64,000 nt of DNA from Rhodococcus sp. UNC23MFCrub1.1 (lineage in GTDB: Bacteria; Actinomycetota; Actinomycetes; Mycobacteriales; Mycobacteriaceae), in the NCBI RefSeq assembly GCF_000686025.1, contig NZ_JMLQ01000003.1:62001-126000 (forward strand), written 5' to 3'. Positions 29,605 through 39,543 of this stretch are shown here, piece after piece; positions within the stretch are counted from its first letter, which is position 1, and each line of letters begins with the position of its first letter. The notes under the pieces were generated by a model. That model made no database searches. It was not told where the DNA came from and was given only the letters and a program-made list of their open reading frames with translations. The position numbers and the translations under genes were made by a program.

Positions 29605-31136
29605 CCCTTCGCGGCGCCATTCTGGTCGCGGGAACCACCTCGGACGCGGGCAAGAGTGTCGTTGTGGCGGGGTTGTGCCGCCTCCTCGCTCGCCGCGGTG
29701 TGAGGGTGGCGCCGTTCAAGGCGCAGAACATGTCCAACAACTCCGTCGTCACGTTGGACGGCGGGGAGATCGGTCGTGCGCAGGCACTGCAGGCCCGGGC
29801 ATGCGGTCTCGAGCCCAGCGTGCGGTTCAATCCGATACTGCTGAAGCCGGGCGGGGACAGGACGTCGCAACTGGTTGTTCGCGGCCGGGCCACCGGCACC
29901 GTGGGCGCCGCCGACTACATGACGCACCGACAGCATCTGCGCTCGGTCGTGGCGGAGGAACTCGACGCTCTGCGGGTCGACTTCGACGTGGTGATCTGCG
30001 AGGGCGCCGGCTCACCCGCCGAGATCAACCTGCGGGCCACCGATCTGGCGAACATGGGACTGGCGCGCGCTGCGAGCCTTCCCGTGATCGTCGTGGGCGA
30101 CATCGATCGCGGGGGAGTGCTGGCCCACTTCTTCGGCACTCTGGCCGTGCTCGACGCGGCGGATCAGGCACTGATCGCGGGGTTCGTCGTGAACAAGTTC
30201 CGCGGCGATCCCGCGCTGCTGCAACCGGGACTCGACACCCTCGAGACTCTCACGGGCCGACCGACGTTGGGCATCGTTCCGTTCAGGGACGAGTTGTGGC
30301 TCGACGCCGAGGACTCCCTCGGGACCGTGGCCGACGCACCGCTGGGCCGGCCCGCTCCTCCGATCGGATCGCAGTGGCTCCGCGTCGCCGCCGTGCGGTT
30401 ACCGCGCATCTCGAATTCCACGGACGTCGAGGCCCTGGCGTGCGAACCGGGGGTGACGGTGCACTGGGCGACCGAGGCCTCCCGACTGGCAGATGCCGAT
30501 CTGGTGGTGCTCCCCGGCTCCAAGGCCACGGTCCAGGACCTGGACTGGCTTCGTCGCACCGGTATCGCAGACGAGCTGGCGCGGCGCGTGGCTCGCGGTG
30601 CTCCGGTCCTCGGGATCTGCGGCGGTTACCAGATGCTGGGGAGAACGATCACCGACGCCGTGGAGTCGGGTGCCGGGCAGGTGCAGGGGCTCGGCCTCCT
30701 GGACCTCGAGATCGAATTCGCGGCGGACAAGGTGCTCTCCCGGGTCAGCGGGCATGCCGGCGCGGTCCCCGTGACCGGCTACGAGATCCACCACGGCCGG
30801 GTGACCCGAAGCGGCGACGAGCCCTGGTTCACGGGCACCGACGGCGAACCGGAGGGGAGCGTCCGTGGACGGGTGCGCGGCACCCACTGGCACGGCCTCC
30901 TGGAGAACGACGACTTTCGTCGGGCATTCCTCACGGAGGTGGCGGAGCAGGCCGGCCGCTTCGGTTTCGTGGTGGCCCCGGACACCGATGTCGACGCGAT
31001 GCGCACCGCCCAGGTGGATCTGTTGGCCGACCTCATGGAGAGCTCCCTCGACGTCGACGCGCTTCTCACGCTTGTCGCCGAGGGAGCTCCCGCCCTGCCC
31101 GTGCTGCGCGTCACGCAGTCGTCCTCCGCAGGATGA
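29601..31136 (+). CDS. cobQ: Cobyric acid synthase
   Basis: 511 residues. It amidates four side chains of adenosylcobyrinic a,c-diamide in B12 synthesis. The N-terminal ATP-binding domain starts [19 protein letters not shown] and has [12 protein letters not shown]; the C-terminal class-I-type glutaminase triad shows the Cys in [13 protein letters not shown] (about 339) and the His in [10 protein letters not shown]. The only sensible start is TTG 29601, overlapping the map stop by four bases, so it is probably translated by coupling with map. Last 26 bases overlap the permease gene on the other strand. Confidence 0.94.
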   Translation: MTLRGAILVAGTTSDAGKSVVVAGLCRLLARRGVRVAPFKAQNMSNNSVVTLDGGEIGRAQALQARACGLEPSVRFNPILLKPGGDRTSQLVVRGRATGTVGAADYMTHRQHLRSVVAEELDALRVDFDVVICEGAGSPAEINLRATDLANMGLARAASLPVIVVGDIDRGGVLAHFFGTLAVLDAADQALIAGFVVNKFRGDPALLQPGLDTLETLTGRPTLGIVPFRDELWLDAEDSLGTVADAPLGRPAPPIGSQWLRVAAVRLPRISNSTDVEALACEPGVTVHWATEASRLADADLVVLPGSKATVQDLDWLRRTGIADELARRVARGAPVLGICGGYQMLGRTITDAVESGAGQVQGLGLLDLEIEFAADKVLSRVSGHAGAVPVTGYEIHHGRVTRSGDEPWFTGTDGEPEGSVRGRVRGTHWHGLLENDDFRRAFLTEVAEQAGRFGFVVAPDTDVDAMRTAQVDLLADLMESSLDVDALLTLVAEGAPALPVLRVTQSSSAG

Positions 31137-31839
31137 CGTGTGTTCCCAGACCGGCCGCGGATGCGACGAGAAGCGGCAGCAGCACCATGGTCGACAGTCG
31201 TGGTGCGTCGGCGATGGTCTCGGTGATCGTGCCCCACCACCCCTGCCAGGTGACGACGAAGATCACGGCGCCGATGACGACGGACTCGACCAGTACGGCA
31301 GTCCAGATACCGGAGACCCGCCAACGCAGGTAGACGGCGCCGGCCAGCATGCCGACGAGGTTGCACAGCAGGAACGCCGCAAGGAGGAAGAGTAGCTCGG
31401 TGACGGCATTGCCGGCGAGCGGCGTTGCGAGCGCGAACATCTGCATTCCCACCCCGAAGCCGTTCGTCGCCGTCTCCACGACAGACAGCACGAACATGCC
31501 GATTCCGAACACGAGAGCATGCGCCGCTGCGACGCACAGAGTCCCGCGGAAGAACTCGCGGCGCGTGACCCCCAGCCCCAGAACGAACGGGAACACCTGC
31601 GTCACCATCTGCGCGAACAGCACCAGGCCGAAGAGGAAGACGAACAGCGACCCGCCCGTCTTGATCTCGGTACTGCCTTCGGGAGCGAGGGACAACACCG
31701 CCCACGTGACGCCGACGATGACGGCCAGGATGCCGAGTGGCCATGCGAAGGCGAGCGTGCGGTAGTTGATGTGGACGCGCATCACGGAGACGATGCGGTC
31801 ACGAGCGGGGGCTGTCCGAGTGTCGAGTGCGGTGGTCAT
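31111..31839 (-). CDS. ABC-2-type transporter permease
   Basis: 242 residues with about six membrane helices (for example [18 protein letters not shown] and [20 protein letters not shown]) and the conserved-looking loop [15 protein letters not shown] after the second helix. It lacks an ATPase domain and pairs with the ATPase gene, whose stop overlaps its start by ATGA. The substrate is unknown; such YtrA-controlled permeases often respond to envelope stress. Confidence 0.85.
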   Translation of the reverse strand: MTTALDTRTAPARDRIVSVMRVHINYRTLAFAWPLGILAVIVGVTWAVLSLAPEGSTEIKTGGSLFVFLFGLVLFAQMVTQVFPFVLGLGVTRREFFRGTLCVAAAHALVFGIGMFVLSVVETATNGFGVGMQMFALATPLAGNAVTELLFLLAAFLLCNLVGMLAGAVYLRWRVSGIWTAVLVESVVIGAVIFVVTWQGWWGTITETIADAPRLSTMVLLPLLVASAAGLGTHVILRRTTA

Positions 31840-32756
31840 GACGGGACGTCCTCTCGTGTGTCGGACACGGCGGGCAGCGTGGCTCGTCCGCGCGAGGTGC
31901 AGTGGACGACGAACTGTTGCAACGACACGGGTTCGACGGCGAGCCCGTCTGCAGCGACCCGGTCGAGGTCTGCCTCGGTGAGCGGGCCCACGACGGTGGT
32001 GCGGGCCATCGATCCGAATGACTCACGATGCAGCACTGCGCGATCCGCGACGAGTCGCTCGACGGCGTCGGTGGACCCACCGATGGTGACCGCGCGTCCG
32101 CGAAGATTCTCCGCATCGTCGTCGACCACGACGGTGCCGTCACTGATGACGACGACGCGGTCGACGAGCTCGCTGACCTCGTCGATGAGATGGGTGGACA
32201 GCACGACAGTGCGCGGGTGTTCCGCGAAGTCCGCGAGCAGGTGGTCGTAGAACATCTGCCGGGCCACAGCGTCGAGACCGAGGTACGGCTCGTCGAACAA
32301 GGTCAACGGTGCTCGGGACGCCAGTCCGACGACGACGCCGAGTGCCGACGTCATGCCGCGAGAGAGCTTCTTCACCTTGCGCTTCCGAGGAAGTTCGAAA
32401 TCGTCGGTCAGCCGGCGGGCGAAGTCCTCGTCCCAGTCACGCATCACTGTCGCAGCGGACGAGAGAACCTGGCCGACCGTGAAGTCCTCGGGGTACTTCT
32501 GGCTTTCCTTGACGAAGCAGACGTCGCGCAGGACGGTCGCGTTCTCGAATGGGCGGGCGCCGAACACTTCCACGTCGCCGGCGTCCTGCCACGCCTGACC
32601 GGTGAGGATCTGCATCATCGTCGTCTTGCCGGCACCGTTGCGCCCCAGCAGTCCGTGGATGCGATGCTCCTGCAACTCGAAGGTCACGTCCCGGAGTGCG
32701 GCCACGTCGCCGAAGGTCTTGACGACACCACGGACCGTCGCCACTGCCGCGGTCAT
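31836..32756 (-). CDS. ABC transporter ATP-binding protein
   Basis: 306 residues. Walker A GLLGRNGAGKTTMM, Q-loop region CFVKESQKYPEDF, Walker B LTLFDEPYLGLD, H-loop STHLIDE. The signature is LSRGM rather than LSGGQ, as in YtrB-like ATPases paired with YtrA regulators. A C-terminal part of about 90 residues follows the ATPase core. Coupled on both sides by four-base overlaps with the regulator and permease genes. Confidence 0.9.
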   Translation of the reverse strand: MTAAVATVRGVVKTFGDVAALRDVTFELQEHRIHGLLGRNGAGKTTMMQILTGQAWQDAGDVEVFGARPFENATVLRDVCFVKESQKYPEDFTVGQVLSSAATVMRDWDEDFARRLTDDFELPRKRKVKKLSRGMTSALGVVVGLASRAPLTLFDEPYLGLDAVARQMFYDHLLADFAEHPRTVVLSTHLIDEVSELVDRVVVISDGTVVVDDDAENLRGRAVTIGGSTDAVERLVADRAVLHRESFGSMARTTVVGPLTEADLDRVAADGLAVEPVSLQQFVVHCTSRGRATLPAVSDTREDVPS

Positions 32757-33157
32757 CGCCGGACCTCCGTGGTCATGGGATCGACAGTCGACGCGTGCGA
32801 GAGCGCGTCGATCATGTCCTGAAGTTCGGCGGTGCCGAGGCCGAGTTTGCGTGCCTCGGCCACGAGCGGCCGGACGTACTGCTCGGCGAAGCCCTCGCGC
32901 CGACGGAAGCGGAGCGCATCTCGTGCGCCCGAGGTGACGAACATTCCGATTCCTCGCTTCTTGTGGAGAATTCCGGCCGTGACCAGATGGTTCAGGCCCT
33001 TGCCTGCGGTGGCGGGGTTGATGCGGTGGAAGGCTGCCAGCTCGTTGGTCGAGGGAACCTGGCTCTCCTCGGCGAGCGAACCGTCGATGATCGAGTTCTC
33101 GATCATCTCGGCGATCTGCAGGAAGATCGGCCGGCCGTCGTCCATCACCGGGACCAC
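32753..33157 (-). CDS. GntR-family regulator, YtrA type
   Basis: 134 residues: an N-terminal winged-helix domain (PIFLQIAEMIENSIIDGSL, VPSTNELAAFHRINPATAGK, KKRGIGMFV) and a short helical dimerisation tail, the size of the YtrA subfamily. The start is GTG 33157 or ATG 33145. First gene of the minus-strand operon regulator-ATPase-permease. A perfect inverted repeat is 27 bases upstream, so autorepression is likely. Confidence 0.9.
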   Translation of the reverse strand: MVPVMDDGRPIFLQIAEMIENSIIDGSLAEESQVPSTNELAAFHRINPATAGKGLNHLVTAGILHKKRGIGMFVTSGARDALRFRRREGFAEQYVRPLVAEARKLGLGTAELQDMIDALSHASTVDPMTTEVRR

Positions 33158-33184
33158 CGCGCCCGGAGGCGCCGCAGCCTCATT

Positions 33185-33208
33185 GGTTCATTACTCATGT
33201 AATGAACC
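33185..33208. promoter_or_regulatory. Perfect palindromic operator for the YtrA-type regulator
   Basis: GGTTCATTAC (33185-33194) and GTAATGAACC (33199-33208) are perfect 10-base inverted arms with the spacer TCAT. It lies between the regulator operon and the divergent hydrolase-like gene. Known YtrA-type operators are also long, widely spaced palindromes, so this regulator is the natural candidate to bind. Confidence 0.8.
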
Positions 33209-33259
33209 GTACAACCTTCGGCTCGGTCGTGGCAAGGGCTGCGAACGTGCAGGGTCGGG

Positions 33260-33265
33260 TAGCGT
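33260..33265 (+). promoter_or_regulatory. -10 element at a leaderless start
   Basis: TAGCGT ends eight bases before ATG 33274. It supports that ATG over the upstream ATG at 33202, which lies inside the palindromic operator. Confidence 0.45.
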
Positions 33266-33273
33266 CGGGTCCC

Positions 33274-33816
33274 ATGCAGCAGCAGACCGTCTCCCTGCCC
33301 TCCGGCGATCTGACCGTGCGAATCGATGGGCCGGACAGTGGCCACGCGGTGCTGTTGCTCCCGGCCGACAACGACGGCGCAGACGTCTTCGACGACACGG
33401 CGGCGCGGCTGACGACATCGGATCTGCGCACCGTCACGCTCGAGCCCGGCGTGAGTCCGAACGACACCGATCTCGTGGCGCTGCTCGATGCTCTCGGGTT
33501 GCCGTGGGTCAATCTGGTCGGCAGGGGAGAGGGCGCCGACCGCGCCTGGTCGCTCGCCGCCCGCACGTTCGGGCGCGTGTCGAGCCTGGTCGTCATCGAC
33601 CGGGGTCACCCGGCTGTTCGTGACGACTCCGGTTGCCCGGCAGTCGAATTGCGTACGACGATGGTGGTCGTGGACCCCACCTTCGCGGAGGAGGCGTCCG
33701 CGACGAGCCGCTACGTCTACGGCGACTACCGCGTCGTCACGCTCGACTCGTCGACCCCGGACGCCGCGGCCGCAGCACTGGCCACCGAGATCGTGATGCG
33801 CACCAGCGCCTGGTGA
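33274..33816 (+). CDS. Alpha/beta-hydrolase-like protein without a visible nucleophile
   Basis: 180 residues, shorter than usual for the fold. It has an alpha/beta-hydrolase layout: HAVLLLPADNDGADVFDD where the oxyanion loop would be, then LVALLDALGLPWVNLVGRGEGADRAWSLAA where the nucleophile elbow GxSxG should be. The Ser position is Glu (GRGEG), and no clear catalytic His is seen at the end. So it is probably not a classical hydrolase; it may bind a ligand or be a relic. Stop adjoins that of the HNH gene (TGATCA). Confidence 0.62.
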   Translation: MQQQTVSLPSGDLTVRIDGPDSGHAVLLLPADNDGADVFDDTAARLTTSDLRTVTLEPGVSPNDTDLVALLDALGLPWVNLVGRGEGADRAWSLAARTFGRVSSLVVIDRGHPAVRDDSGCPAVELRTTMVVVDPTFAEEASATSRYVYGDYRVVTLDSSTPDAAAAALATEIVMRTSAW

Positions 33817-35259
33817 TCATTCGCCGGGCGCGGTGAGGTAGTCGTTCCCCTGCGAGTCGCGGATGTGGACGATGCCGTTGTGAAGCTTCCGGTAATGCCA
33901 CTGCCCCCGTGTCTTCAACCCGTGATGCCGGCGGCACAGGGGTTGAAGGTTGGCGGCGACCGTCCATCCGGCTCTCCGGGGGTCGGTGTGGTCGAACGGG
34001 ACGACGTGATCGAGGTCGCAGTCCTCTCTGGGCACAGCACATCCCGGATGAACGCACGTCGAATACAGGGCTGTCACCAACGCCGCGACCGCCTCGGACG
34101 GCCGGTAGGTCAACGCCCCGGCCGGGGGTACGGCGAAGCCACCGTGGCCGTCGGGGTCGGCTACGGCGCGGTCCAACGCCGATGGTGGGAGCGCGCGGAG
34201 ATAGTCGACCTGCTCCCTGGCTTTGCGGGCTGTCGTGCTGCCCAGCTTCCCCGCGGTCGGTGTCCAGCCTGCGGGCATACGGCGGGTGCGGCGGACTTCC
34301 CGACCCGTGATCGGCACAGGCGGGTCGGGGACGGTGGGTGGGTCGTGCTCCGGGCAACGGTAGCTGCATCCCGCCCGCGGTTCAGTTCCGCGGGCTGCGG
34401 TGATGAGTGCTTGCCACGTCGCATCCCCGGCGATCCTCCGTGCAGTGTCCGCAGGAACCGGACCCCAGCCGACGAGGTGACCGGGTTCCCCTGCCAACCC
34501 CGCCGCCGTGGCGGCGTCGAGGACGATGACGGCATGATGGGCCGGTGCGGCCGGCGACGGCGCGTGGGCGCAACTCTCGTCAACGCAGTCGCACGGCAGA
34601 GGTGTGCCGGTGATGATCGCGTGCGCAGCGTCGAACAACCGCGCCGGCAGCGAACTCGGATCGCACACCCCTCGGGCCGCCTCGACGATGGCCCGCTTCA
34701 TCCCGGCAATCTGCTCTGCGGGGCCACGAACCTTCAGCTCGGCTTGACCTCGCGGCAGCTTCCTTACCGAGACGTACCGTTCCGTCGTCGCGCGCTCCCG
34801 AGCGATGCGGTGCCACTCCGCGTCGAACTCCGCGAGAATCCGATCGACCGCCGCTGCCACCGCACCGGGAGTGCAGCTCGACGCGGCAGCGATCACACGC
34901 TGCAGCAGTGCCTCGGTGGCGTTCGGAACCCCGGCCACCGACCGGCACACCGTCCGGAACGCCGCATACGCCAACCGGCCCGCATCGAACGCCTCCGCCA
35001 CCGCAGGATGCGCGGTGCGGGTCAGGAACAGCCACTCGGTCACCGTGCGCGTCGACACCGCCAACGCCGCCGCGACCTCCGCCACCGCACAGGTCTCGGC
35101 GGCTTCCGCGTCGAACACCCCACCCGGACCGAGCACCGCCGGCCGGCGCGACGACTCCTGCACGTACGCACACGACGCCGACACGGTCCGGGCGAACGAG
35201 GCCTGGGCGTCGACCTTCGCCGACACCACCACATCGACGGAAACTGGTGCGTCGTACAC
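33817..35259 (-). CDS. DUF222/13E12-type HNH endonuclease
   Basis: 480 residues. The N-terminal DUF222 helical region covers about 1-300 (AEVAAALAVSTRTVTEWL, AFDAGRLAYAAFRTVCRSV). The C-terminal HNH domain has CVHPGCAVPREDCDLDHVVPFDH and NLQPLCRRHHGLKTRGQWHY, with zinc Cys and catalytic His. This is the multi-copy 13E12 family of mycobacteria and rhodococci; activity and role are unsettled. GTG 35259 follows a G-rich stretch. A Cys-rich patch CDCVDESCAH lies mid-protein. Confidence 0.9.
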   Translation of the reverse strand: MYDAPVSVDVVVSAKVDAQASFARTVSASCAYVQESSRRPAVLGPGGVFDAEAAETCAVAEVAAALAVSTRTVTEWLFLTRTAHPAVAEAFDAGRLAYAAFRTVCRSVAGVPNATEALLQRVIAAASSCTPGAVAAAVDRILAEFDAEWHRIARERATTERYVSVRKLPRGQAELKVRGPAEQIAGMKRAIVEAARGVCDPSSLPARLFDAAHAIITGTPLPCDCVDESCAHAPSPAAPAHHAVIVLDAATAAGLAGEPGHLVGWGPVPADTARRIAGDATWQALITAARGTEPRAGCSYRCPEHDPPTVPDPPVPITGREVRRTRRMPAGWTPTAGKLGSTTARKAREQVDYLRALPPSALDRAVADPDGHGGFAVPPAGALTYRPSEAVAALVTALYSTCVHPGCAVPREDCDLDHVVPFDHTDPRRAGWTVAANLQPLCRRHHGLKTRGQWHYRKLHNGIVHIRDSQGNDYLTAPGE

Positions 35260-35366
35260 GAATTCACCCCCCCGGTGATGCCCCGATCAGGCCGCCCCCC
35301 GACGACCTGAACAGACAGTAACCGACACCACCGACACGGAATCAGCGTGGCGCGAGCGCGTCCGAT

Positions 35367-36776
35367 TCAGTCGAGATCGAGTCCGAGGAGCGCGTTCTCG
35401 ACCACCTCGGGCAGTGCCGGGTGGATCCAGTACTGGCCCCGTGCGACGTCGCGGACGGACTGCCCGAACGTGAGGGCCTGGATCAGCGGTTGGATCACGG
35501 TCGGCGCCTGCTCACCGATGATGTGCGCGCCCAGCAGTCGACCGGTCGCGCGGTCGGCGATCACCTTGCAGAGACCCTCGTCGTCCTCCATCGCCCAGCC
35601 GTACGCGACGTCGGCGTACTTCTGGACCTTGACCGCGATGTCGTATCCCTGGTCACGAGCCTCCTGCTCGGTGAGACCCACCTCGGCGATCATCGGATCG
35701 GTGAACACCGCGGAGGGGACGTAGCGGTGATCGAAGCGCTTCCACCCCGTCGTGTCGTCCCACGACGGCTTCAGGACGTTCTCCTGCACCACACGCGCCT
35801 CGGCATTGGCGACGTGCTTGAGCTGGTACGGCGACGAGACGTCGCCGAGTGCGAAGACGCCCTCGGCCGACGTGCGGCCGAACTCGTCGACCGCGATGCG
35901 GCCGTCGTCGTGCAGGTCGATGCCCGCCTCGTCGGCGCCGAGCTGATCGGCGTTGGGAGCGCGACCGATCGCCACCAGCAGCGCGTCCCCGCGTACCTCG
36001 GTGCCGTCCGACAGGGACACCACGACGTCGTCGCCGTCCTGACGGACACCGGTGGCATCGACCGAGAGCCGGACGTCCCACTTGTCCTGCGCGAGCGTGG
36101 TGAACTGCTGCGAGATCTCGAGATCCGACTTGCGGAGGAGGCGCTCCTTGCGTGCCAGGACCGTCACGTGCGAGCCGAGGGCCGAGAACACGTGCGCGAA
36201 CTCGGCGGCGATGTAGCCCGACCCGAGCACGATCAGCCGCTCCGGAAGGGACGGCAGCCGCATGATGTCGTCGTTGGTGTGGAACGTGACGCCGCTGTCG
36301 CGGATGAAATCGGGGACGGTGGCACGCGAGCCGCTCGCGACGACGACCTTGTCGGCGGTGACGACACGGCCGTCACCGGTGTCGATACGGCGCGGTCCGA
36401 CGAAGCGCGCGTGGCTGCTGAACAGCGTCACGTTGGGCGAACCTTCGCGGCGGTACTTCTCCCCGCCGTCCGCGATGGGGTCGATCCGGCCGAAGACGCG
36501 GTCCACGATGTCGGTCCACCGCACCCTGTCGATGTGGGCGTCGATGCCGTACTTCGACGCAGTGGTGACAGCGCGGGCCACCTCCGCCGCGTAGACGAAC
36601 ATCTTCGTCGGGATGCATCCCACGTTGATGCAGGTGCCGCCGAAGATGGACTCCTCGAACATCGCGACGCTCAACCCGTCGAAGCGCTCGTCGAGAATCG
36701 AGTTACCGGACCCGGTTCCGATGATCGCGAGGTCGAAATGCTGGACATCGGACCCGGTGTCCGCCGTGGCGCTCAC
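35367..36776 (-). CDS. mtr: Mycothione reductase
   Basis: 469-residue FAD disulfide reductase that regenerates mycothiol with NADPH, defining the redox buffer of this group. FAD site LAIIGTGSGNSI; redox-active disulfide GGTCINVGCIPTK; NADPH site IVLGSGYIAAEFAHVF; second FAD motif FALGDVSSPYQLKH; catalytic His-Glu at the end, HPALPEVVENALL. GTG 36776 overlaps the stop of the upstream hydrolase gene (GTGA). Same pair and order as Rv2854-Rv2855. Confidence 0.96.
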   Translation of the reverse strand: MSATADTGSDVQHFDLAIIGTGSGNSILDERFDGLSVAMFEESIFGGTCINVGCIPTKMFVYAAEVARAVTTASKYGIDAHIDRVRWTDIVDRVFGRIDPIADGGEKYRREGSPNVTLFSSHARFVGPRRIDTGDGRVVTADKVVVASGSRATVPDFIRDSGVTFHTNDDIMRLPSLPERLIVLGSGYIAAEFAHVFSALGSHVTVLARKERLLRKSDLEISQQFTTLAQDKWDVRLSVDATGVRQDGDDVVVSLSDGTEVRGDALLVAIGRAPNADQLGADEAGIDLHDDGRIAVDEFGRTSAEGVFALGDVSSPYQLKHVANAEARVVQENVLKPSWDDTTGWKRFDHRYVPSAVFTDPMIAEVGLTEQEARDQGYDIAVKVQKYADVAYGWAMEDDEGLCKVIADRATGRLLGAHIIGEQAPTVIQPLIQALTFGQSVRDVARGQYWIHPALPEVVENALLGLDLD

Positions 36777-37813
36777 GATCCGGTCGCCAGTTCTGCGTGG
36801 TCGCCGCCCGAGGGCGCGTCGGACAACCCGCTGCCGCGGTGCCGCAGCCAGTCGTCCATCTCGGCGAAGGCGCGTTCCAGCGGCTCGGGTGTGGAGAGGA
36901 AGACGTCGTGGCGGGCGCCCTCGATCGGCACGATCGTCGTGCGGTTGCCCAGGCATCCCGCCCACCGCGCGATCTGTCGGACGTCGAGAACGGCGTCCGC
37001 GGCGTCGACGTCCGGCACGTACGTCTTGGAGAAGCGGGTGACCTTGGAACGCAGGATCAGGGACGGTACGCCGATGTCGAGTCCCCGGTGCAGTTCCGCG
37101 TGGCCGCGACGGACCGCGCGGATCCAGCCGAGCTTGATGGGAAAGCCTGCCAACGGTTTCCACGACAGGTCGTAGTCCCACTCGCCGTTGCCACCCGAGC
37201 TGATGGAGAGGCCGTAGGTGTCCAGACCCTGGCCCGGCAACGCGCGCAGGGGAGCGACGCGGCCCAGGACACCGATCGCGACGGTTCCGACGCTGCGCAC
37301 CAGAGGCGGGCCCTGGAGGTCGAACCACGGACTGTTCAGCACCAGACCGGAGATGCCGGCGGCAGCGGCACCCCCTCGGGTGCGTTCGAGACGATCGAGC
37401 CACAGCGGGACGATGAGGCCGCCCGTCGAGTGCGCCGCCATCAGGACCTCGGCGCCCGTCTCCTCGCGCACGATCGCCAGCGCCCGGTCGAGTTCCTCGT
37501 CGTACAGCGCCAGGTCGGACACGAAGTGCGGCGACTGCCCCTCGCCGATGGAGCGTCCGCACTTGCGCAGATCGAGTGCGTAGAACGCGTGTCCCAGATC
37601 GGCGAAGTGCTCGGCCAGATGGCGCTGGAAGAAGTAGTCGGTGAAACCGTGCACGTAGAGGACTGCGCCCTTCGGCGTCGCGGAACCCGTCACGGACCGC
37701 GTCAGGCGCACGAGTGTGGCCCGCACCTCGCCCTCGCCGTCCGGGTCGGAGCCGAGCGGTATGGTCAGTTGCTCGTAATCGTCACCGAGTACATCGGGCG
37801 CCCATGTAGTCAC
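36773..37813 (-). CDS. Alpha/beta hydrolase (Rv2854-like, lysophospholipase-type)
   Basis: 346 residues. The oxyanion region is [21 protein letters not shown], the nucleophile elbow [13 protein letters not shown] has Ser, and the His is in [12 protein letters not shown]. It resembles serine-aminopeptidase-S33/monoacylglycerol-lipase-like enzymes; substrate unknown. GTG 37813 is preferred because a TACTGT -10 ends six bases upstream; GTG 37819 is possible. Directly coupled to mtr. Confidence 0.87.
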   Translation of the reverse strand: MTTWAPDVLGDDYEQLTIPLGSDPDGEGEVRATLVRLTRSVTGSATPKGAVLYVHGFTDYFFQRHLAEHFADLGHAFYALDLRKCGRSIGEGQSPHFVSDLALYDEELDRALAIVREETGAEVLMAAHSTGGLIVPLWLDRLERTRGGAAAAGISGLVLNSPWFDLQGPPLVRSVGTVAIGVLGRVAPLRALPGQGLDTYGLSISSGGNGEWDYDLSWKPLAGFPIKLGWIRAVRRGHAELHRGLDIGVPSLILRSKVTRFSKTYVPDVDAADAVLDVRQIARWAGCLGNRTTIVPIEGARHDVFLSTPEPLERAFAEMDDWLRHRGSGLSDAPSGGDHAELATGS

Positions 37814-37819
37814 ACTCAC

Positions 37820-37825
37820 ACAGTA
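37820..37825 (-). promoter_or_regulatory. -10 element at the leaderless hydrolase-mtr operon
   Basis: TACTGT on the minus strand ends six bases before GTG 37813. Its position decides the start: the GTG at 37819 would lie immediately at the edge of the -10 itself. Confidence 0.45.
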
Positions 37826-37971
37826 ATGGCCGCTTCGCAGGGGTGGCGAGGGGCACAATCGGGTACAGAGACGGTGACTGTCGCGGTGACGCGGCACGGC
37901 GCCGCGGACAGCAGCATCCGCACCGCACTCCCTGTCGGGAGTGCCGATGGACGAAGGAAGTCGATCCAGCA

Positions 37972-39531
37972 GTGGGCGAACACGATCAGAACAGTCAGTC
38001 CGGCACCAAGTCGGGATCGAAGGTGGAGAGGACCGACGTCGTCCTGATCGGCGCGGGCATCATGAGCGCCACGCTGGGCACGCTCCTCCGTCAGGTCGAG
38101 CCCACCTGGTCCATCTCCGTCTTCGAGCGTCTCGACGCTGCGGCCGCGGAGAGCAGCGACCCGTGGAACAACGCCGGTACGGGCCACTCCGCCCTCTGCG
38201 AGCTCAACTACACCCCGCAGGGCAAGGACGGCTCCGTCGACATCAGCAAGGCGCTGAACGTGAACGAGCAGTTCCAGGTCTCGCGGCAGTGGTGGTCGCA
38301 CGCGCTGGAGGCCGGCGTGCTCGCCGACCCCAAGAACTTCATCAACCCCATCCCGCACGTCAGCTTCGTGCACGGCGAGGACAACGTGAAGTACCTGCGA
38401 GCGCGGTACGACGCGCTCTCGGGCAACCCGCTGTTCCCCGGTATGGAGTACATCGACGACGAGACCGAGTTCGCCCGTCGCCTCCCGCTGATGGCGAAGG
38501 GGCGCGATTTCAGTGATCCGATCGCGCTCAACTGGTCCGACGGCGGCACGGACGTCGACTTCGGCGCACTGACCAAGCAGCTCCTCAACCACCTCGCGGT
38601 GGAGGGCGCGTCGGTCAACTTCGGGCACGAGGTCCGCGATCTGTCCAAGAACTCCGACGGCACCTGGACCGTCAAGGTCTACAACGGGCGGACCGGCGTC
38701 ACGCGCAAGATCGTCACCAAGTTCGTCTTCGTCGGCGCGGGCGGCGGCGCCCTGCACCTCCTGCAGAAGTCGGGCATCGCGGAGGCCAAGGGCTTCGGCG
38801 GTTTCCCCGTCAGCGGTGAGTGGCTGCGGTGCACCACCCCCGAGCTCGTCGAGCAGCACTCCGCCAAGGTGTACGGCAAGGCCTCGGTCGGTGCGCCCCC
38901 GATGTCGGTGCCGCACCTCGACACCCGCGTCATCGGTGGCAAGCCCGGGCTCCTGTTCGGGCCTTACGCCGGCTGGTCGCCCAAGTTCCTCAAGCAGGGC
39001 AAGATGACCGATCTCGTCAACTCGGTCAAGCCGAACAACCTGTTCTCGATGCTCGGTGTCGGTGTCACCGAGATGGCCCTCACCAAGTACCTCGTCACCG
39101 AGCTGCTGCAGTCCGAGACCGACCGCGTGGAGACGCTGCGGGAGTTCATGCCGTCCGCTCAAGGCAAGGACTTCGAGCTGGTCACCGCCGGACAGCGAGT
39201 CCAGGTGATCCGTCGCAAGGGTCGCGGCGGCGTGCTCGAGTTCGGCACCGCCGTGATCAACGCGGGCGACGGCACCATCGCGGGCCTGCTCGGGGCGTCA
39301 CCCGGCGCGTCCACCGCCGTGCCGGCGATGCTGGACGTGCTGAAGCGCTGCTTCTCCGACCGGTACAGCTCGTGGGAGCCGACCCTCAAGGACATGGTTC
39401 CGTCCCTGGGCACCAAGCTGGCCGAGAACCCGCGTCTGTTCGACGAGATCTGGTCGCACACCACGCGAGTGCTGCAGCTCGACACGACCTCGGCCACCGG
39501 CCGGCAGGTCGCGCACTCCGGAACTGTGTGA
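37972..39531 (+). CDS. mqo: Malate:quinone oxidoreductase
   Basis: 519-residue FAD-dependent, membrane-associated TCA-cycle enzyme passing electrons from malate to quinone. FAD motif [54 protein letters not shown] and a C-terminal [20 protein letters not shown] 37972 is set by GAAGGAAG upstream. In this group Mqo commonly carries malate oxidation. Neighbour order matches Rv2852c-Rv2851c. Confidence 0.97.
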   Translation: MGEHDQNSQSGTKSGSKVERTDVVLIGAGIMSATLGTLLRQVEPTWSISVFERLDAAAAESSDPWNNAGTGHSALCELNYTPQGKDGSVDISKALNVNEQFQVSRQWWSHALEAGVLADPKNFINPIPHVSFVHGEDNVKYLRARYDALSGNPLFPGMEYIDDETEFARRLPLMAKGRDFSDPIALNWSDGGTDVDFGALTKQLLNHLAVEGASVNFGHEVRDLSKNSDGTWTVKVYNGRTGVTRKIVTKFVFVGAGGGALHLLQKSGIAEAKGFGGFPVSGEWLRCTTPELVEQHSAKVYGKASVGAPPMSVPHLDTRVIGGKPGLLFGPYAGWSPKFLKQGKMTDLVNSVKPNNLFSMLGVGVTEMALTKYLVTELLQSETDRVETLREFMPSAQGKDFELVTAGQRVQVIRRKGRGGVLEFGTAVINAGDGTIAGLLGASPGASTAVPAMLDVLKRCFSDRYSSWEPTLKDMVPSLGTKLAENPRLFDEIWSHTTRVLQLDTTSATGRQVAHSGTV

Positions 39532-39543
39532 TACCACCATCAC

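Noticed and set aside
33202-33273. Upstream ATG for the hydrolase-like gene
   Set aside because: It sits inside the palindromic operator and precedes the likely -10 at 33260.
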